Positions 23,813 to 27,153 of a DNA stretch of 27,153 nt are shown here, piece after piece; position 1 is the first letter of the stretch, and every line of letters starts with the position of its first letter. The position numbers were made by a program, and so were the translations under genes. Below the pieces are notes generated by a model. The model had not been told where the DNA came from. It ran no database searches and saw only the letters and a program-made list of their open reading frames with translations. This DNA is from CAZCQG01 sp964500775 (GTDB lineage Bacteria; Campylobacterota; Campylobacteria; Campylobacterales; CAZCQG01), in assembly GCA_964500775.1 (NCBI GenBank), contig CAZCQG010000029.1:1-27153 (forward strand), given 5' to 3'.

Positions 23813-26210
23813 ACTTTCTCCCCCGCATACTATTTCCCACCACTAAAAGCGAACTAAGCGACATAGAAAGAGCGGCTATGAGCGGTATGATGTACCCAAA
23901 AACAGCCAAAGGAATCGTAAGGGCATTATAAAGTAACGAGATGGCGAGGTTTTGTTTTATCTTGCCGTATGTCCTGCGCCCGATAACAAAAGCATTCAAC
24001 AACCCGTTCAAAGAATCATCCAATACCACCACATCACTCACCGCGATCGAGACATCCGCACCGCGCCCCATAGAGATAGCTATGTCCGCTTTTGAAAGGG
24101 CAAGGGCATCATTTATCCCATCCCCCGCCATTACGATGATTTTTCCTTTTTGATGCATCGTATCGATCATCAATGCTTTATCCATCGGATGCATACTAAA
24201 GCGGTACTCTTTTATCCCGACCTTATCGGCGATCTTTTTTGCGACAGGCTCGCTATCTCCTGTGAGCATCACCACTTCTAGCCCCATATTTTGAAGCTCT
24301 TCTACCACTTTTCTAGCCCCGATTTTTGGCTCGTCGCTCAATTCAAAAATCGCAACAAGTTCGTTATCGACGGCGAAGAGAAAAAGGCTATTAAGCGAAT
24401 CGAGGTTCTTTTTGAGCGAGATGCCGTATTGCTCCAAAAGTGCAGGGTTGCCGCCGATAAGATGTTTGCCATCGTATTTGGCGGTAATCCCTTTTGATTC
24501 ATAGAGTCTGATCTCTGCTAGCTCAAGCTCCCGAAGCGTCTCAAAGCTCTCCTCCAAATAACGAATCACCCCTTTGCTGATCGGGTGATTGGAGCTTCTT
24601 GCCAATGAATAGATATAGCTCTCAAACCCTTCGCTATACATCTTTGCGGCTACGACTTTGGGTTTTCCCTCCGTTATGGTGCCCGTTTTGTCTATAAACA
24701 GAGTGTCGGCTTTGGCGATAGTCTCTAGGAATCTCGCCTCTTTAAAGAGGATATTTTTTTGCATCGATTCGCCGATACCGACCAAAGTGGCTACGGGCGT
24801 AGCGAGGGCGAGAGCACACGGGCAGGCGATGATGATGACCGCTACGGCGATGATAAAACTATGCTCAAATCCCGCCTCGGCGTAAAAATACCACCCCAAA
24901 AAGCTAAGAAGCGAGAGCGAGAGAATCGCAACGGAAAACCCTTTGCTTAGTTCATTCGCCCAGGTCTCGATTTGGGGTTTTTTGGAGAGCGATTCTTCGA
25001 CGAGATTGAGGATATTTGAGAGGATCGACTGCTCGAAGCTTTTTGCGACCTTGTAGGTGATGTTATTGCCGAGATTTATTGTGCCGCTAAAGACCTGACC
25101 TCCCTTGCTTTTTGCCACGGGGCGCGATTCCCCGCTAAGCGAGCTTTCGTCAAATTGTGCGGCATCAGATTCTAATACTCCGTCAAGCGCCGCCTTTTCA
25201 CCGTTTTTAAGCTCGATAGTCATACCGATAGCTACTTCCTGCGGACGTTTTTGCGTCCTGACACCTCCCTCTATCACCGTCACTTCGGAGGGAATCTGCG
25301 CATTTAATTTATCCAAAATATCTGCCGCGCTCTTTTTCCCCCGCGTCTCTAAAAACTTCCCTGCCAATACGAACGTCACTATCATCGTGGCAGATTCAAA
25401 ATAAGTCGTACCGTCTCCCCAAAAAGTGGCATACACGGAGTAGCCGTAGACGAGGCTCGCTCCCGTGGCGACGAGGACATCCATATTGATATAGCGATTT
25501 TTTAGTCCGTAATACGCACCTCGGTAGAAGATGGAGCCGCTATAAAAAAGCGCAGGTGTAGCCAACACCATCTCCGCGATATTGAGGATGCTTTTTATTT
25601 CCGAGTGCATCCCCGTAAAATAGCCTGCATACTGGGCGATGGCTATCCACATAATATTCATCGTACAGAAGATCCCCACTACTAGCTTGGTGTAATACTC
25701 GCGCTTGGTTTTAGCCGCCATCTCCTCTTGGGTCTTGGGGTCGTAGGCGTGGGCATCATATCCGATGGCACGGATTTTCTCGACGATTTCGGAGAGTTTT
25801 ATCTCGTTTGGATTGAAGATGATGTTTGCTTTGTTGTTGGTGTAGTTGATGTCGGCTTTGAGGATTCCTTTGCTTTGATGGAGGATTTTTTCATTGAGCC
25901 AGACGCACGCCGCACAGTGGATTCCTTCGAGTATCAGCGCGACTTTACAGTTTTCACCCTCTTGTTTGACATAGCGCTCGTAAAAAGATTCGCTGTCAAA
26001 TATCCTGCTGTCGATGAGATTCTCTTTGGGCGGAGCGAGTTTGGTATCGCCGAGTTTGGCGTAGAAACTGTCCAAGCCTTCGGAGTTAAGCAGGTGGTAG
26101 ATGCCTTGGCACCCTTTGCAGCAAAAATGGAGCTTATTCTCCTCCGTGCCCTCTTGTATCATGACCTCTTCATCAAACTCCAAATGGCAATGGGAACAGG
26201 GAACTTTCAA
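23811..26210 (-). CDS. ccoI: Copper-transporting P1B-ATPase, CcoI/FixI type
   Basis: A 799-residue heavy-metal ATPase. CcoI/FixI pumps copper for assembly of the cbb3 cytochrome oxidase. Order of parts: an N-terminal cysteine module (PCSHCH at 4-9, FCCKGC at 29-34), an HMA domain with GIHCAAC (96-102), and membrane helices. The A-domain carries SLSGES (357-362) and the transport site is CPC (463-465). The phosphorylation motif is DKTGT (507-511), then NHP (541-543) and GDGINDA. The N-terminal module plus HMA is the usual FixI/CcoI layout. The start is TTG at 26210, with AAAGGA 8 bases upstream; an in-frame stop just upstream rules out anything longer. It overlaps a 45-codon ORF. cbb3 genes are not in the window. 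Confidence 0.9.
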   Translation of the reverse strand: MKVPCSHCHLEFDEEVMIQEGTEENKLHFCCKGCQGIYHLLNSEGLDSFYAKLGDTKLAPPKENLIDSRIFDSESFYERYVKQEGENCKVALILEGIHCAACVWLNEKILHQSKGILKADINYTNNKANIIFNPNEIKLSEIVEKIRAIGYDAHAYDPKTQEEMAAKTKREYYTKLVVGIFCTMNIMWIAIAQYAGYFTGMHSEIKSILNIAEMVLATPALFYSGSIFYRGAYYGLKNRYINMDVLVATGASLVYGYSVYATFWGDGTTYFESATMIVTFVLAGKFLETRGKKSAADILDKLNAQIPSEVTVIEGGVRTQKRPQEVAIGMTIELKNGEKAALDGVLESDAAQFDESSLSGESRPVAKSKGGQVFSGTINLGNNITYKVAKSFEQSILSNILNLVEESLSKKPQIETWANELSKGFSVAILSLSLLSFLGWYFYAEAGFEHSFIIAVAVIIIACPCALALATPVATLVGIGESMQKNILFKEARFLETIAKADTLFIDKTGTITEGKPKVVAAKMYSEGFESYIYSLARSSNHPISKGVIRYLEESFETLRELELAEIRLYESKGITAKYDGKHLIGGNPALLEQYGISLKKNLDSLNSLFLFAVDNELVAIFELSDEPKIGARKVVEELQNMGLEVVMLTGDSEPVAKKIADKVGIKEYRFSMHPMDKALMIDTMHQKGKIIVMAGDGINDALALSKADIAISMGRGADVSIAVSDVVVLDDSLNGLLNAFVIGRRTYGKIKQNLAISLLYNALTIPLAVFGYIIPLIAALSMSLSSLLVVGNSMRGRK

Positions 26211-26344
26211 GTGATGCGTCCTTTAGTATTGAGACTTCTAGGTAAACTACGCGATACGCTTTGTCCCGACGGGTCGAAATCTTTGATTTCGGGATTCTCG
26301 TCGTGCGGCAACTGCGTTGAGTGTGGTTTACTTGGAGGTCTCAT
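26207..26344 (-). CDS. Small hydrophilic ORF between trpG/pabA and the copper ATPase (45 aa)
   Basis: An ORF of 45 codons begins with ATG at 26344, overlapping the trpG/pabA stop (TAATG), and ends in TGA that overlaps the TTG start of the ATPase. It fills the whole 130-base gap. The product is hydrophilic, Pro/Ser-rich in the first third, with NPEIKDFDPSGQSVSRSLPR in the middle and later part. It has two His and no Cys or membrane helix, so it is not CcoS, which is a hydrophobic protein. Overlap at both ends suggests translational coupling and a real gene, but a coupling device with no protein role is also possible. Confidence 0.5.
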   Translation of the reverse strand: MRPPSKPHSTQLPHDENPEIKDFDPSGQSVSRSLPRSLNTKGRIT

Positions 26345-26916
26345 TATTTGATGTCTAGGAAATTTTTGAGTATCTCGTGCCCGAACTGGCTCATAATCGA
26401 TTCGGGGTGGAACTGCACGCCGTAGACTTGCTTGCCTTCTATCTCGATGCTCATTATCTCACGATCGTCGGTGCTGTAGGAGGTGGGGACTACCGCACTT
26501 GGGAGGTTTGCTTGGTTGAGCACGAGCGAGTGGTAGCGCGTGGCGGTGAAAACCTTTGGCAAGCCTCTAAAAATCGGTGTCTCTTTGACTATCTCCACTT
26601 CCGAAGTCTTGCCGTGCATCAGATTCTTCGCCCGCACCACCTCGCCGCCGTACACTTGCCCGATAGCCTGATGTCCGAGGCAGATTCCAAGGACGGGCAA
26701 TTTCTCGCCGAAATACCCTATCGCTTCTAGACACACCCCCGCCTCATCCGGCGTGGAGGGTCCGGGAGAGACGATGATCTTCTCGGGGCTGAGCGCCTCT
26801 ATCTCTTTGACGTTTAGTTCGTCATTACGTATAACTTTGAGCTTCGCCCCTAGCTCTAGGCAGTATTGGACTATATTGTAGGTGAAACTGTCGTAGTTAT
26901 CAATCATTAAAACCAT
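26344..26916 (-). CDS. trpG: Glutamine amidotransferase, anthranilate/aminodeoxychorismate synthase component II
   Basis: A 190-residue class I glutaminase that supplies ammonia to chorismate-using enzymes (TrpE or PabB). It has MIDNYDSFTYN (4-14), SPGPSTPDEAG (50-60), GICLGHQAIG with nucleophile Cys79, and GVQFHPESI with His170 and Glu172. TrpG and PabA cannot be separated by sequence alone. Start chosen at ATG 26916, which gives the family-typical MVLMIDNYDS; an in-frame ATG at 26934 (MRDKEK) has AAAGG close before it and is possible. Its stop overlaps the 45-codon ORF. Confidence 0.9.
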   Translation of the reverse strand: MVLMIDNYDSFTYNIVQYCLELGAKLKVIRNDELNVKEIEALSPEKIIVSPGPSTPDEAGVCLEAIGYFGEKLPVLGICLGHQAIGQVYGGEVVRAKNLMHGKTSEVEIVKETPIFRGLPKVFTATRYHSLVLNQANLPSAVVPTSYSTDDREIMSIEIEGKQVYGVQFHPESIMSQFGHEILKNFLDIK

Positions 26917-27021
26917 TTTTTCTTTATCCCTCATGCGCCTTTATTTAAAGCAAATTATTCTACTTGTAATTGTGTTGTTTTTTGATTAAAGACGCGCCGT
27001 GCTTCTGCGCCGTGAAAATGA

Positions 27022-27027
27022 TATAAT
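27022..27027 (+). promoter_or_regulatory. Probable -10 box for the gene at the right edge
   Basis: A perfect TATAAT on the plus strand would start transcription near 27034, just ahead of an 8-bp hairpin (AGAGATGC / GCATCTCT, 27037-27055). Confidence 0.5.
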
Positions 27028-27061
27028 CCTAGCCGCAGAGATGCTCGGCATCTCTAGTGTG

Positions 27062-27153
27062 ATGGTGTCGAAGATGGTGAGAAAGGTTAAAGGTTGGAGT
27101 CTGCCCTTGCTCTTTTTACCCTTGCTCTTTTCGGCTTATGCGCGGCTTTGTCT
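27062..27153 (+). CDS. 5' end of an exported protein, cut by the window edge
   Basis: An open frame continues to the right edge and reads MVRKVKGW followed by SLPLLFLPLLFSAYARLC, a clear signal-peptide pattern. Candidate starts in the same frame are ATG 27041 (inside a hairpin), ATG 27062 and ATG 27074; none has a strong ribosome site. 27062 is given as a middle choice. The signal core is made of two copies of a 15-base unit. The mature protein is not visible, so no function can be given. Confidence 0.4.
   Translation, partial: MVSKMVRKVKGWSLPLLFLPLLFSAYARLC

Noticed and set aside
26207..26344. The small ORF before the ATPase as CcoS
   Set aside because: CcoS is a short hydrophobic membrane protein; this product is hydrophilic with no membrane helix. 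CcoS also usually follows ccoI.
25728..26351. Open frame of 207 codons on the plus strand opposite the copper ATPase start and trpG junction
   Set aside because: It lies antisense to well-supported genes, has a monotonous Phe/Asp/Val-rich composition and no ribosome site. It is a codon-bias shadow.
1..27153. CRISPR array, insertion sequence, prophage or tRNA genes
   Set aside because: No regularly spaced repeats, transposase or integrase motifs, or cloverleaf-like sequence were seen by eye on either strand; a tRNAscan/CRISPR tool run would settle it.

Overview
The window looks like chromosomal DNA from a free-living, sulfide-oxidising member of the Campylobacterota (epsilonproteobacteria; the Sulfurimonas/Sulfurovum/Sulfuricurvum type of lifestyle). 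Signs of this are a sulfide:quinone oxidoreductase, a petABC operon whose third gene is a dihaem cytochrome rather than cytochrome c1, the short lineage-type versions of SpeE, RsmE and YrdC, TATAAT -10 boxes without clear -35 boxes, and very tight gene packing with ATGA/TAATG start-stop overlaps. I see no phage, insertion sequence, CRISPR array, tRNA or rRNA. The species call is inference from protein resemblance; no database was searched.

Layout. Positions 1-3952 (minus): carB, then a short YrdC/Sua5-like gene, then a membrane protein running off the left edge. 4131-5811 (plus): sulfide:quinone oxidoreductase and a 50-residue cationic small protein. 5881-6042: the 4.5S SRP RNA with a structured leader. 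6117-8237 (plus): speE-coaE-dapF. 8227-11501 (minus): a three-gene polyprenyl-phosphate glycosylation cluster (GT-C transferase, GT2 transferase, LPG-synthase-type membrane protein). 11685-12446 (plus): Bax-like exported glucosaminidase. 12549-15600 (plus): petA-petB-petC and a c-type cytochrome with a C-terminal haem motif, then a terminator. 15706-16113: an unrecognised acidic helical protein. 16114-17180 (minus): a four-helix membrane protein coupled to rsmE. 17263-18198: hemH, converging on an S4 RNA-binding protein. 18525-20948 (plus): argG, a DUF2892-like membrane protein, purM. 21010-23149 (plus): an ExeA-like AAA+ ATPase, a membrane-anchored SH3 protein and aroE, each overlapping the next. 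23239-23778: long-form HPF. 23811-26916 (minus): trpG/pabA, an overlapping 45-codon ORF, and a CcoI/FixI-type copper ATPase. 27022 to the end: promoter and 5' end of an exported protein.

How it fits together. SQR feeds sulfide electrons to quinone, the petABC complex oxidises quinol and passes electrons to c-type cytochromes, CcoI would supply copper to a cbb3 oxidase, and HemH makes the haem that all of these need. The rest is housekeeping for pyrimidine, arginine, purine, lysine/peptidoglycan, aromatic amino acid or folate, CoA and polyamine synthesis. The window is mostly ordinary. The less explained parts are two small ORFs (after SQR, and between trpG and the copper ATPase), the alternative structures around the SRP RNA, the AAA+/SH3 pair, and the envelope glycosylation cluster whose last gene seems to lack a standard start codon.
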